Shown: positions 35,118 through 44,070, numbered from the stretch's first letter. The stretch: DNA of 64,000 nt from Fibrisoma limi BUZ 3 (GCF_000296815.2 NZ_CAIT01000004.1:744001-808000); one strand, 5' to 3'. Numbers and translations are program-made. The notes: generated by a model from the sequence alone, not told the origin.

Positions 35118-36728
35118 TTATTTGAGGGCTGCCGCACGCGCTTTAAAGGATGCCCAATGTGCCTCGCGATCCGCTTTTAGCTCCTCAGTGATCAACGTCG
35201 ACGAATCGCCGAGTTCTGGGAAGGCTTGGGTAAAATCATCCGCTGTCCGTTCTGTGGGGCTCGTTATATAAATAGTACGCATTGCGTCCGTGCCTGCGGG
35301 TAACTGCAAATTCATGTACTGGAAGCCAAACACTACAAGATAGGCACCGAAGTATATACTTGATACATAATGACCGGAAGGAGGTTTTACCTCAACAATA
35401 TATGAATTGTTCAGGGTGCCAGTCCAGGGACTAGTTGCCCCGTCTTTATATACAAACTGAATAGCCGATACGCCTAGAATATTATTGTCGTATTGGGGTG
35501 GGTATTTGTTAAAACTAAGTCGGACAAGGACGATCGGGTTGGTAGGTGATATATGAAATGTACCACCTTTGGGCGGCTGGTTACTACCCCCGGTCAAACT
35601 ATCGAGTCCCATCCGGACCGTTTGCGTAATACCGTTTAGTCCACCACCTGTTGGATACGTTACCTGCATCCCTTCAATTACTTCCCCGCCCCATATGGTT
35701 ATCTGAGTAGGGGCCTTCTTGGGCGGAACGCTATAACCAATTAAGAATGAATTCGTAGGGTTAAACCCATATTTTTGTACGAGATCGAATCCTTTACAAT
35801 AGCCCTGCAGGCCCGAGTAAATCTCGCGACTTAACGGTATCCTCGGTCCGTTAGGGTAGAGGGTTACATCAAAATAGGGCCATGTCGCAGCGTAATCTTG
35901 TGCGAGTAGAGTCATAGTACTCGCGTAAAGAACACCTGCTGCCTCAGCATCACAAAGATCTTTACCGTTGTTTAGCGCCTGACCAATGGCATTATCATAG
36001 CCAAATCTAAGCGTATCGTAGGTATAGGATGCATAAGCAGTTATCGCACTCTGTAGGTCGAGAATATCCTGTTGATGCTCAGCTTCGCTTCTGCCCCAGG
36101 CTTTACCATCAATTACTATATCTCGCAGCAGCGCCAGGTGCATGCTGGCAAACGGAACAAAAAGGGGCAACAGCAGGTCTTCATAGTTGTCTGCCTGGAA
36201 ATGGGGGAGAGCGTTCACAAACGCAGCCCGGGTAGACACCCACTGCCTTATAACGCCTTCGGGGGATGCATTTGGATTTGTCTTAAGGGTCTCATTGTAG
36301 GCTTTGACTTCGTCTAGGTAAAGCGTCATTAAGCCAACCAAACCTCCTGGCTGACCATTTTTAAAGCCGCCCAAATCCTGCTTAACCTGCTGATAGACAA
36401 GTTCATCGATGTCCTTTTTTATCAGAGCTTCCACCCGATCTTTCACCTCATCCCACGGGTCTTCCTTAGTCTCAGGCCAAAAGATCTCAACCAGAGCAGC
36501 CAGAATTTCGCCTACTTCGGGTATCATGCCAAGTGCGGTTACGACGCATGTTTTGGCAATGTCATTGCCATCATAATCCTCGTCTCCTACCGGCGGAACG
36601 GCAGGATCACCGGGACCAACAATACGGTGGTCAGCGCAGCTGGTCAGCAGCCCTGGGAAAAAGAGCATACTACCGGCACCCAGTGCCGTTTGTCCCAGAA
36701 ACTTTCGGCGGTTAGTTTGTAAAAACAT
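35118..36728 (-). CDS. Tat-type lipoprotein with Cry delta-endotoxin domain I-like region and beta-prism-like C-terminus
   Basis: This 536-residue protein begins with a Tat-like signal and lipobox (NRRKFLGQTALG ... LLTSC, Cys 31). Residues about 56-310 follow the order of conserved blocks of Cry toxin helical domain I. These are a hydrophobic helix then FWPETKEDPWDEVKDRVEAL (compare LWP..DPW), ALPHFQADNYEDLLLPLF then HLALLRDIVIDGKAWG (compare LPLF and LLLLRDASLFGSEWG), and LYPNGPRIPLSREIYSG (compare the TYP...LTREIYTD block). Residues about 340-480 (IWGGEVIEGMQV ... SAIQFVYKDG ... SGHYVSSIYFGA) look like a jacalin-type beta-prism, as in Cry domain II. No domain III is visible. Cry domain I inserts helices into membranes, so pore formation is possible but inferred. 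I chose the ATG at 36728; an earlier start would bury the signal. Confidence 0.72.
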   Translation of the reverse strand: MFLQTNRRKFLGQTALGAGSMLFFPGLLTSCADHRIVGPGDPAVPPVGDEDYDGNDIAKTCVVTALGMIPEVGEILAALVEIFWPETKEDPWDEVKDRVEALIKKDIDELVYQQVKQDLGGFKNGQPGGLVGLMTLYLDEVKAYNETLKTNPNASPEGVIRQWVSTRAAFVNALPHFQADNYEDLLLPLFVPFASMHLALLRDIVIDGKAWGRSEAEHQQDILDLQSAITAYASYTYDTLRFGYDNAIGQALNNGKDLCDAEAAGVLYASTMTLLAQDYAATWPYFDVTLYPNGPRIPLSREIYSGLQGYCKGFDLVQKYGFNPTNSFLIGYSVPPKKAPTQITIWGGEVIEGMQVTYPTGGGLNGITQTVRMGLDSLTGGSNQPPKGGTFHISPTNPIVLVRLSFNKYPPQYDNNILGVSAIQFVYKDGATSPWTGTLNNSYIVEVKPPSGHYVSSIYFGAYLVVFGFQYMNLQLPAGTDAMRTIYITSPTERTADDFTQAFPELGDSSTLITEELKADREAHWASFKARAAALK

Positions 36729-36886
36729 ATAGTTTGGGTGTAAATAGTTTACAGAAGTTTTTTTGCAACGGGTGGTCCTCAAAAGGCGTCAATGGCTCGA
36801 CGCCCCGAGTTGTCTTCTCATACACCCTTCCCATACCAAGTTTTGTGGGTGAGCCGCTGTTAAGAAGGCCGACCGGTAGCATAGCT

Positions 36887-36945
36887 TTGACTGCTTAGCC
36901 TCAGCAGGCGGAACCTGTAGCCGCCTGCTGAGGCTAAGCAGTCAA
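36887..36945. repeat. Perfect 25-bp inverted repeat (9-base loop)
   Basis: TTGACTGCTTAGCCTCAGCA plus GGCGG at 36887-36911 is matched exactly by its reverse complement at 36921-36945. It lies ten bases after the stop of the serine hydrolase copy 2 and probably ends its transcript, but there is no U-run on either strand. Confidence 0.85.
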
Positions 36946-36955
36946 TAAATAGCCT

Positions 36956-38353
36956 TTATCGTATGATAGGATAGCCCAGCGCACCTTTGGCCGCGTAAGC
37001 CGCATAGTACATGTGAAAGAAACAGGTGTCAAAGGAGTCAATTCCCCTGCTGAAGTCCCACAGCGGCAGCATCGCCACCACCGATACGTCGGTGTTCGGA
37101 TCATAAGTCATCACCGATAGATAGCCCGCAATGGCCCCATTGTGACCGTAGCCGAGATTATCGAACCACTCGGTGCCCAGGCCATACTTGGGATTCTTCA
37201 CCGATCTATCCGTTTGCAGCAGTTGCACGGTTTGTTTGTCGAGCACGTTCTCGCCCCGCATCAGCGAGCGGATATACTTGTTCAGGGCCGCCATGGTGCC
37301 GTACCCATTGCCTTCCCCCACGTGGGCGCTCATGTTGACCGGACCAAAGCCCACGCCCCACTTGGATGACTGCCGGATCAGGCTGGCTACATTTGGCTGG
37401 GGTAGCAGTTGGTCGTTGGCTCGATACGGAAACGAAACCGGGATGGGTACCCGGCTGGCCGGACCGGTGATGTAGTCGTGGAGGTAATCGGCGTACGTCT
37501 TCGCGCTACCACTCCTGGCCGAATAAATCCGCTCGATAATCCGGCTTAGGATGGCGTACCCGGTGTTGCTGTAGTGATAGCCCGTACTTGGAGGAAAATA
37601 GGAGAGCTGGTGATCAATGAGCGGTTTGATCAATCCTTCGGTGGTAAACTGATGGGTCGAATCCCGGGTTTGGACGTAGTTGGTATAGGTCTCCCCACGA
37701 AGGCCGGGTATGGTATCATTATCGGTATCGTAGACCCCGGCGCTGTGTTGGAGCAGTTGCTCAATGGTAATCTGACTTTTGTAGGGGATATTCCAGTCTG
37801 GGGTAGTGGGCACATAGGGCAGGTTGGTACCCGGAATCAGATCATTAATTTTCGCTTTGTAGTCCAGCCAGCCATCCTGGTACATCTTCATAATGGCGGT
37901 GGCGGTAAAGTTTTTGGAGTTGCTGGCAAAGCGGAAATAGGTATCAGGGGTAATGGGTTGCCAACCCGGGGCGACCGCCGAGGCAAAATACGTCTGGGAT
38001 GGGGTCTGGATGAGCACGTTCATCGAGGGTACCGGCCCACCCAGGCTGTCTTCCAGCACCCGACGAACGCTATCGACGGCGGCCTGGACGCGGAGCTGGT
38101 TCTGGTCATCAGGATCAGGCTCCCGGTGGTCACTACAAGACAACGCTAAACCACTCAAACTGAGTAACCCGAGCTTTATTAGCCTAAGTCGCCATGGGTA
38201 GTGACGGCTCGGCAAAGTCGACGGAAAGGAGTAGGCTGATTCGGAGGGGTAGACATCAGCGTGCTCACTGGTTAAAAGTTGACGGGGCAAGTTGCCCGAA
38301 ACTTGAGAAATGAGTCGATTAACCCAGGAAAGTGGAAAGAAACGAAAAGCCAT
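36956..38353 (-). CDS. Serine hydrolase lipoprotein, copy 2
   Basis: This 465-residue protein is a close paralogue of the gene at 29352. Catalytic motifs are SNSK (SxxK) in FRFASNSKNFTA, YSN in YHYSNTGY and HNG in GYGHNGAIAG. The lipobox is LLSLSGLALSCSDHRE, but about 60 residues precede it. That is long for a lipoprotein signal; no internal ATG is in frame, so either a rare start is used or the extension is real. The Cry-like protein and copy 1 share the C-A/S-D-H-R sequence right after the lipobox. The Cry-like gene is downstream on the same strand. Confidence 0.9.
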   Translation of the reverse strand: MAFRFFPLSWVNRLISQVSGNLPRQLLTSEHADVYPSESAYSFPSTLPSRHYPWRLRLIKLGLLSLSGLALSCSDHREPDPDDQNQLRVQAAVDSVRRVLEDSLGGPVPSMNVLIQTPSQTYFASAVAPGWQPITPDTYFRFASNSKNFTATAIMKMYQDGWLDYKAKINDLIPGTNLPYVPTTPDWNIPYKSQITIEQLLQHSAGVYDTDNDTIPGLRGETYTNYVQTRDSTHQFTTEGLIKPLIDHQLSYFPPSTGYHYSNTGYAILSRIIERIYSARSGSAKTYADYLHDYITGPASRVPIPVSFPYRANDQLLPQPNVASLIRQSSKWGVGFGPVNMSAHVGEGNGYGTMAALNKYIRSLMRGENVLDKQTVQLLQTDRSVKNPKYGLGTEWFDNLGYGHNGAIAGYLSVMTYDPNTDVSVVAMLPLWDFSRGIDSFDTCFFHMYYAAYAAKGALGYPIIR

Positions 38354-38525
38354 AGCCGGACATGTTAAGAGAGCAGGGATAAAACCAGTCGGGTTCTATC
38401 GTCTGCGTAAAAATGGAAAGGAGTTCCAGCCGCTGCTCGGAATTGGTAACGAACAACCTGATTTGGTGAACGAACAACTATATTTAGCCACTAAAGAAAG
38501 AAGGGTTCGACATATGTGGCAAGAA

Positions 38526-40412
38526 TCAACGCTGGACTGATCCGGCGTCCATTGGAATCAACAGTTGAAAATAGGTACCCTGGTGGGTTGTCAGAATCAT
38601 CTCGCCCCCCAGTTGACTGGTTAGTTCCCGAATCAATCGTTGCCCGAACGATCGGTCCTTGTTCATCGAACTGCGTTCTGATCCGGATTGGAGCGTATCG
38701 GATGGTATGGCGTTTTCCAGCCCGGGCCCGTTATCCTGCACTTCAAGGAGCAACTTGCGCCCAGCCGTTAGTTGGAGCCGAATCTGTAGAGAAGGCCGTT
38801 TTACGTCGTTGTACGCGTATTTGAAGGCGTTGGTCAGCACTTCGTTGAGAATCAGACCCAACGGTACGGCTATTTCGACATCCAGTTGGATATCAGCTAC
38901 GTCGATCTGGCAGTCAAACTGTTCCGGATCAAAACCGTAGCCTAACACCAGGCTTTCCGTCAGCTCAGTCACGTAGGTTTTGATACCCACCTCGACCAGA
39001 TTGTCGGTCTGGTAAAGCTGCTGATGAATCAGTGAGATCGCTTCTACCCGGCGCTGGCCATCCTGCACCGCCTGCACCGCCCGTGGATCATGCAGCCGTC
39101 TGGACTGCATTCGTAGCAGACTCGATACAATTGCCAGGTTATTCTTAACGCGGTGGTGCAGTTCCTGCATCAGAACGCTGAGCTTTTCGGCTTGCTCGCT
39201 GATTTGCCGGTTCTTGTCCGAAATGGTCGTATTGGTGCTGCTCAACCGGGCATTCACCTGGCGGATGGTCCGATACTGCCAAAGGGCGAGGCCCAGGAGT
39301 CCAACCAGAATTATCAGCCCGTTGGCCTGCCAGTTGATCTGGTTTAGTTGACGCTGATTGGCCTGGTTGAGCTCGTTGATGCGAATCTGTTTCTGAGCGG
39401 ACTGGTAGCGGGCTTCCACTTCGGCTAGCTGACGGCTTTTTTCGACACTCTGCACCCGATTCCAATACTGATTAGTTAGCCGTTCATACCGTAGCGCCTG
39501 CGCAAACTGGCCTCTGGTTTCTGCAATGCGTGTCAGTAGACCGTATACCTGAGCCCTGTGTTCATCCTGGCGTTCGGGGTCGTTTTCAATTCGATTTAAC
39601 GCCAGCGTGGCGTACCGCTGAGCTTCATTCAGGCGATTGAGCTTCAGCAACGGTTCGGGCAGGTGCATGTATTCATACAACTCCCGTCGTTTATCACCTT
39701 GTCGCAGACTGTAGGCCAGACATTGTCGAAAGATTTGTTCGGCCTCCTGATACCGATCCGCTGTCGTTAATCTAACGCCATACCCGTCCAGAAGGCTATA
39801 ATAATTCGGCCAGTTTCGTCGCACCCAGTAAACCGTCATGGCTTTCTTATGATACGTTAAAGCTGAATCGGTTTTTCCTGCCTTCTGGAAGTCTTCGGCC
39901 TTGTCTAAATACCTTAATGACAGAGTAGAAATCTGGTTGTATGTCTGTTGTAACCCGGTAATTTGTTGAGCCAGTTCTTTACTTTTAATTAAATCGCCTA
40001 TATAGCCATATTCGTTCAGAAGGCGGCTGTAAACATGCTGCTGATTGTCATAACTATGCTGGGCTCGGTAGAGGTCCAGGGCATTGAGGTAGTAAGTAAC
40101 TGCCAGGCTATGATTACTGGCGGTAGTTTCAACTAAACCTAAGAGCTCATACAGGTTAGCCATCCGAGCTTTTAAGCGTGCCTGCTGAGCGACTTTAAGG
40201 GACGTTTGTAGAATTGATCTGGCTTCAGAAAAGCGCGATTGTCCATTCAGAAAAACGGCATATTGGATGGCCCAGTCGATACGTTGTACCGGTGCAAGAC
40301 CCGCCATTCGCCGTTGGAACAGACTATCGTAATTAATTGGTTTTGGGGGTATAGCCAGACTGCTAAACGCCAAAAGCAGCAATAAAAGCAGCAGACCGAT
40401 ACGCATATACAT
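38526..40412 (-). CDS. TPR-containing sensor histidine kinase (HisKA_2 type)
   Basis: This 628-residue protein has a signal/TM segment (MYMRIGLLLLLLLLAFSSLA). A periplasmic helical TPR-like region follows (for example ARMANLYELLGLVETTASNH), then a second TM (GLIILVGLLGLALWQY, near 375) and a coiled coil. The HisKA_2 phosphoacceptor box is LHHRVKNNLAIVSSLLRMQS. The ATPase domain has N-box EVLTNAFKYAYND and G-box VQDNGPGL. Such kinases pass phosphate to a LytTR regulator. Its start codon overlaps the stop of the regulator gene by one base (TAATG), so translation is coupled. The ligand is unknown. Confidence 0.93.
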   Translation of the reverse strand: MYMRIGLLLLLLLLAFSSLAIPPKPINYDSLFQRRMAGLAPVQRIDWAIQYAVFLNGQSRFSEARSILQTSLKVAQQARLKARMANLYELLGLVETTASNHSLAVTYYLNALDLYRAQHSYDNQQHVYSRLLNEYGYIGDLIKSKELAQQITGLQQTYNQISTLSLRYLDKAEDFQKAGKTDSALTYHKKAMTVYWVRRNWPNYYSLLDGYGVRLTTADRYQEAEQIFRQCLAYSLRQGDKRRELYEYMHLPEPLLKLNRLNEAQRYATLALNRIENDPERQDEHRAQVYGLLTRIAETRGQFAQALRYERLTNQYWNRVQSVEKSRQLAEVEARYQSAQKQIRINELNQANQRQLNQINWQANGLIILVGLLGLALWQYRTIRQVNARLSSTNTTISDKNRQISEQAEKLSVLMQELHHRVKNNLAIVSSLLRMQSRRLHDPRAVQAVQDGQRRVEAISLIHQQLYQTDNLVEVGIKTYVTELTESLVLGYGFDPEQFDCQIDVADIQLDVEIAVPLGLILNEVLTNAFKYAYNDVKRPSLQIRLQLTAGRKLLLEVQDNGPGLENAIPSDTLQSGSERSSMNKDRSFGQRLIRELTSQLGGEMILTTHQGTYFQLLIPMDAGSVQR

Positions 40413-41191
40413 TACTGGACGGTGAAGTGACGCATAAAATCGGGCTTATAGAGTCTGCCCAGCGGTAGGGTAATTGTGGGTAAACAGACTTCTCGTTCAT
40501 TAAAGGTGCTCACCCAGTTCAGATTGACGGCGTAGGAGCGGTGGATGCGAACCAGTCGAGGCAGGTTGAGCCGGGTCAGCACCTGGCTTATTGTTAAACG
40601 TAAGGCATATCGATGTTGGGAGGTGACTAAAAAGGTATACGAACTGTCGGCTTCCAGATACTCGATCTCCGCAATTTTTATTTTCACAAACTGGTACTTA
40701 TGCTTAACAAACACGGCGTCATCAATCCGCAGGATGGGCTCCGAGGGTACTTCTTCTTTTACTACAGCCGCAGGTGATACACCGGGGTTAGAGTCCGGTA
40801 CTTTGGCCATCGATTGGGTAAACGTTCGTAGGGCCAGTTCGACGGCCGCCCGAAGACCGGGTAGGGTGACGGGTTTGATCAGATAAGCCGCCGGGTAAAG
40901 CCGCATGGCCCGTTCGAGGGTTAGCTTATCGGTAAGAGCCGTTAAGAAAATAATCGGAATTGCTCGTTCGGCCAGCAATCGTTCTGCCGTTTCGATACCA
41001 TCCCATTCGCCTTTAATATGAATGTCGCATAGAGCCAGATCAATCTGGTTTTGCCGGTGCAGGCTCAGGGCTTTGGGGCCGTTGTTTGCCGTCGCTGTCA
41101 CAAAGTAGCCTTCCTCTTCCAGCAGATCGCTAAGGTCCATAGACAGCACGGCTTCATCTTCAATGATCAGGATGTTAATGGATGTAGCCAT
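40412..41191 (-). CDS. LytTR-family response regulator
   Basis: This 259-residue protein has an N-terminal receiver domain (IIEDEAVLSMDLSDLLEEEG, phospho-acceptor Asp in LALCDIHIKG, Lys in AAYLIKPVTLPGL). A linker leads to a C-terminal LytTR DNA-binding domain (IAEIEYLEADSSYTFLV ... LVRIHRSYAVNLNWVSTF). LytTR regulators bind pairs of direct repeats upstream of cell-envelope or secreted-protein genes. It lies two bases after the lipoprotein gene and overlaps the kinase gene by one base, so the three genes form an operon in the order lipoprotein, regulator, kinase. Confidence 0.95.
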   Translation of the reverse strand: MATSINILIIEDEAVLSMDLSDLLEEEGYFVTATANNGPKALSLHRQNQIDLALCDIHIKGEWDGIETAERLLAERAIPIIFLTALTDKLTLERAMRLYPAAYLIKPVTLPGLRAAVELALRTFTQSMAKVPDSNPGVSPAAVVKEEVPSEPILRIDDAVFVKHKYQFVKIKIAEIEYLEADSSYTFLVTSQHRYALRLTISQVLTRLNLPRLVRIHRSYAVNLNWVSTFNEREVCLPTITLPLGRLYKPDFMRHFTVQ

Positions 41192-41193
41192 AA

Positions 41194-42063
41194 TTATCGG
41201 CAGTTTATGTACTCAATAAGCACTGTATCCTTGACCATGTTCAGCGCATCGGCACTGGATTGCCTGGTTATATAGCCCTGGCGATCGGTTTGCCAGCTAA
41301 CCGTTACATCCGAGCGCTTAATGAGCTTCGTGGGCGTTTCGGGGGCAGCATAACGGTAGGTTTCGATGCGACGAGCAAGCGCTTCAGAAATCGGAAAAAC
41401 CTCACCCCAGGTTATCCACGGATGGCGGTTAAGGTCATACAGTGTCTGCTGAATCGAGCCGAAAGGGTTTTTTACCAACGGATCGAAGTTGTGCTGAACG
41501 ACGCGATGATAAAGTACACCTTTGTCCGTGTAGGCATCAAGTTGTACGTAACGCCCCTGCTTATCAAGCCGGTATTGCGTCGAATACGCCATCAGCCCGC
41601 TGTTTTGAAGTGGAATGCCCTTCAGCCCCACCACCTGCCCCTGAGCGTTTAATCGTATCTGATACCGATAAATAGGTTGTGCTTCATGAAAAAAGTCGAT
41701 GAATGAGAGTCGCCCATTGCGGTAGTGGTAACGCGTTTCGCCCCTTTCGTACTCTACCTTTTCCAGCAAACCGTCATTTGTATAGCTCATTTTCTGCTCA
41801 AAGGTGTATTCGTTTAAGCTGTATCCGTTTTCGACGGCATAGCACTGGGTCAGGTGGTGGGTGGCATCAAAAAAGTAGGCATACCGATTTGTGTTGTATG
41901 CATGCCATACCAACCGTTCGCACTGACGATCGGCCTTACTATATGCTTTATGATCGGGCCATGTACGGGTTTGTACTACTCGTTTGTTTTGGTCGGTAGT
42001 TGTGCAGGTAATCAGAATACTGATCAGCCACTGAATACTGATGAGCGTTTTCCATTTGGCCAT
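41194..42063 (-). CDS. Putative lipoprotein with YD/RHS-like beta repeats
   Basis: This 289-residue protein has a hydrophobic N-terminus and possible lipobox (WLISILITC, Cys near 20). The mature part is built of short beta hairpins of the kind GLLEKVEYERGETRYHYRNGRL and QYRLDKQGRYVQLDAYTDKG, resembling YD-repeat or RHS-like chains, but shorter. It has no toxin domain. It is the first gene of an operon with the LytTR regulator and the histidine kinase, so it could be the sensed surface component (inference). Confidence 0.7.
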   Translation of the reverse strand: MAKWKTLISIQWLISILITCTTTDQNKRVVQTRTWPDHKAYSKADRQCERLVWHAYNTNRYAYFFDATHHLTQCYAVENGYSLNEYTFEQKMSYTNDGLLEKVEYERGETRYHYRNGRLSFIDFFHEAQPIYRYQIRLNAQGQVVGLKGIPLQNSGLMAYSTQYRLDKQGRYVQLDAYTDKGVLYHRVVQHNFDPLVKNPFGSIQQTLYDLNRHPWITWGEVFPISEALARRIETYRYAAPETPTKLIKRSDVTVSWQTDRQGYITRQSSADALNMVKDTVLIEYINCR

Positions 42064-42362
42064 CTTATCGATGTGAATAGCGTCAAAAACTGCTCACAAA
42101 AGGCTAATCGAATTGATCACCTACCCTATGTTGATTAAATAATCTTAGCACGTAGTTAGTCTGAAAGTGAACAATTTCAGGCTTTCATGCCACGAAATTG
42201 ACTTGAACGACCCGTTTTCGTACACAAACGACAAAAACAAAGGAGTGGACGCTGATGCCCCGTTTGGTCGCGTCAATCACAAGGCTCTTTCAACTCCTCA
42301 GCTACCACCAGTAACCACGAGAGCTTTTGCTGATTGATTCGGTGCCTTCTTAACTATTGACC

Positions 42363-43304
42363 TTAATCAAGCACGATCACCGACTTTCCAAGGATGTTAC
42401 CCCGACGGGCTTCCTGGTAGGCTCCCCTGACGTTGCTGAGAGGATACGTCTTGTCCAGGACAATTTGCAGGTCTGCTTCTGCAAGCTTTGTTAACGTAGT
42501 GAGCCCTTCAGCGGTTGGTTTTACGATCAGGATCTTACGTTTCTGCCCGGAGAAGATATTGTTAATAAACGAGGAAATGAGTGCCACAGGAGAAGGGAGC
42601 GTACTGACAAAGATGGCCTTTTGCTTCATCAGGCGCTTTGCCTCGCTAAAGGAAAGCCTGGTGGATAGGTCAATGACCGCGTCGAACTGCTGATTTAGCT
42701 GCCTGATAGGCTGCTTTGTGTAATCAACTACGGTATCTGCGCCCCATTTTTGGGCCTCGGCAACGCCTTTTGTACTGACAACCGCCGTCACCCGGGCACC
42801 GCGTTTTTTGGCGATCTGCACGGCAAAGATGCCAATCCCACCGGTGGCACCGTTGATCAATACGTCCTGATTAGGGCCGACTACTGCCAGTTGATCAATG
42901 ATTTGCAGGGCAGATAGTCCCGTCAGGGGTAGGGCGGCTGCCTCTTCAAACGAGCTATTGACCGGTTTTAGGGCAATATCGGTCTCTTTGACAGCAATGT
43001 ACTCGGCCAGGGCCCCGCCTTTGAATACGTCCAGTAAGCCCATTACCGCATCACCCACTTTGAAGCGTGTAATGGCGCTGCCTGTTTGTTCAACAACACC
43101 CGAGAAATCGATGCCCAGCGATTTAGGAAACGTAGAGCCAGACATCAGTTTCATTTCTCCGCCGTACACCTTCCAGTCCAGGGGATTGATGGAAACCGCT
43201 TTTACCCGAATCAGCAGTTGATCGTTCTCAATAGCCGGTACCGGTTGCTCCACTACTTCCAGTACGCTTTCGTCGCCAAACTGGTTATACATTACTTTTT
43301 TCAT
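42363..43304 (-). CDS. Zinc-less medium-chain NADPH:quinone oxidoreductase-type dehydrogenase
   Basis: This 313-residue protein has the MDR fold: an N-terminal GroES-like part (LIRVKAVSINPLDWKVYGGE) and a nucleotide-binding part with INGATGGIGIFAVQIAKKRG (GxGxxG near residue 150), which fits the crotonase/quinone reductase subgroup without catalytic zinc ligands. The pattern SINPLDWKV is typical of NADP-dependent enoyl or quinone reductases. The ATG at 43304 is preferred over an upstream start. It is divergent from the cupin gene with about 260 bases between them, so they may share regulation. Confidence 0.9.
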   Translation of the reverse strand: MKKVMYNQFGDESVLEVVEQPVPAIENDQLLIRVKAVSINPLDWKVYGGEMKLMSGSTFPKSLGIDFSGVVEQTGSAITRFKVGDAVMGLLDVFKGGALAEYIAVKETDIALKPVNSSFEEAAALPLTGLSALQIIDQLAVVGPNQDVLINGATGGIGIFAVQIAKKRGARVTAVVSTKGVAEAQKWGADTVVDYTKQPIRQLNQQFDAVIDLSTRLSFSEAKRLMKQKAIFVSTLPSPVALISSFINNIFSGQKRKILIVKPTAEGLTTLTKLAEADLQIVLDKTYPLSNVRGAYQEARRGNILGKSVIVLD

Positions 43305-43564
43305 GATTGCCGTGCGTTTTAGTTTTGACACAGCAAAGTTGGACCTGTTGCAGACGGAGAAATAGCGCAAAAAGCCAGAAAAACAGTCGAATCCGACGAG
43401 GCAGGTTAAGCCCGATAAATAGGTGACAGTTGCTTATTACAGAGTGCACGGAAGGTATGGATTCGATCTTGTGGTTTGTCCGATAGGACTGATTTGTTGT
43501 CCCATCGGAATATTTTTCAACAGGGAATCGGCCGAACTTTGTGACGTATTTAAAAGCAACTCGC

Positions 43565-44062
43565 ATGGAAAATCACAAAAAACCGTTCACCGTGGGCCCC
43601 GAAGAGGGGAAAAGCGTCTCCGTTGTTGGCGACACCTACCGAATCCTGATCAGCGGAAAAGACACGGGCGGAGCTTTCGCCACGATTGATATGCTTGTCC
43701 CTCCCGGCGGTGGCCCTGGCCCGCACGCTCATGCAGCGTTTGAAGAATCCTTCTATGTGATCGAAGGCGAAATCGAGGTCAAATCCGAGTTTGGCAGCTA
43801 CACAGCGACCAAAGGGTCATTTATCAGTATTCCGAAAGGGGGCGTCGTACACGGCTTTAAGAATAACACCCAGCAAACGGCCCATCTGCTCTGCACCGTG
43901 GTACCTGCCGGCCTGGAAACGTTCTTTGAGGAAATTGGCCAACCCGTTGAAGCCGGCCAGTTCCTGCCTGTTCCCCATTTTGATGCTGCGACCATCAAAC
44001 AACTACAGGCTATCGCCGAAAAGTACGGGCAGCAAGTGTTCCCACCCGATTATCTGGGGTAG
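43565..44062 (+). CDS. Cupin-domain protein
   Basis: This 165-residue single-cupin protein has the cupin motif 1 pattern PGPHAHAAFEESFYVIEGEI and motif 2 GSFISIPKGGVVHGFKNNT. Metal ligands are His, His, Glu and the later His. Cupins bind a metal and may act as isomerases, dioxygenases or small-ligand sensors. The C-terminal 45 residues (EEIGQPVEAGQ ... YGQQVFPP) are helical. It is convergent with the AraC gene, with eight bases between stops. The substrate is unknown. Confidence 0.88.
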   Translation: MENHKKPFTVGPEEGKSVSVVGDTYRILISGKDTGGAFATIDMLVPPGGGPGPHAHAAFEESFYVIEGEIEVKSEFGSYTATKGSFISIPKGGVVHGFKNNTQQTAHLLCTVVPAGLETFFEEIGQPVEAGQFLPVPHFDAATIKQLQAIAEKYGQQVFPPDYLG

Positions 44063-44070
44063 GCAGCGCG

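Noticed and set aside
29352-38353. Prophage or transposon carrying the accessory block
   Set aside because: No integrase, transposase, phage structural gene or flanking direct repeat was seen.
41194-42063. RHS/YD polymorphic toxin
   Set aside because: Only a few short YD-like hairpins, no RHS core and no C-terminal toxin or immunity gene.
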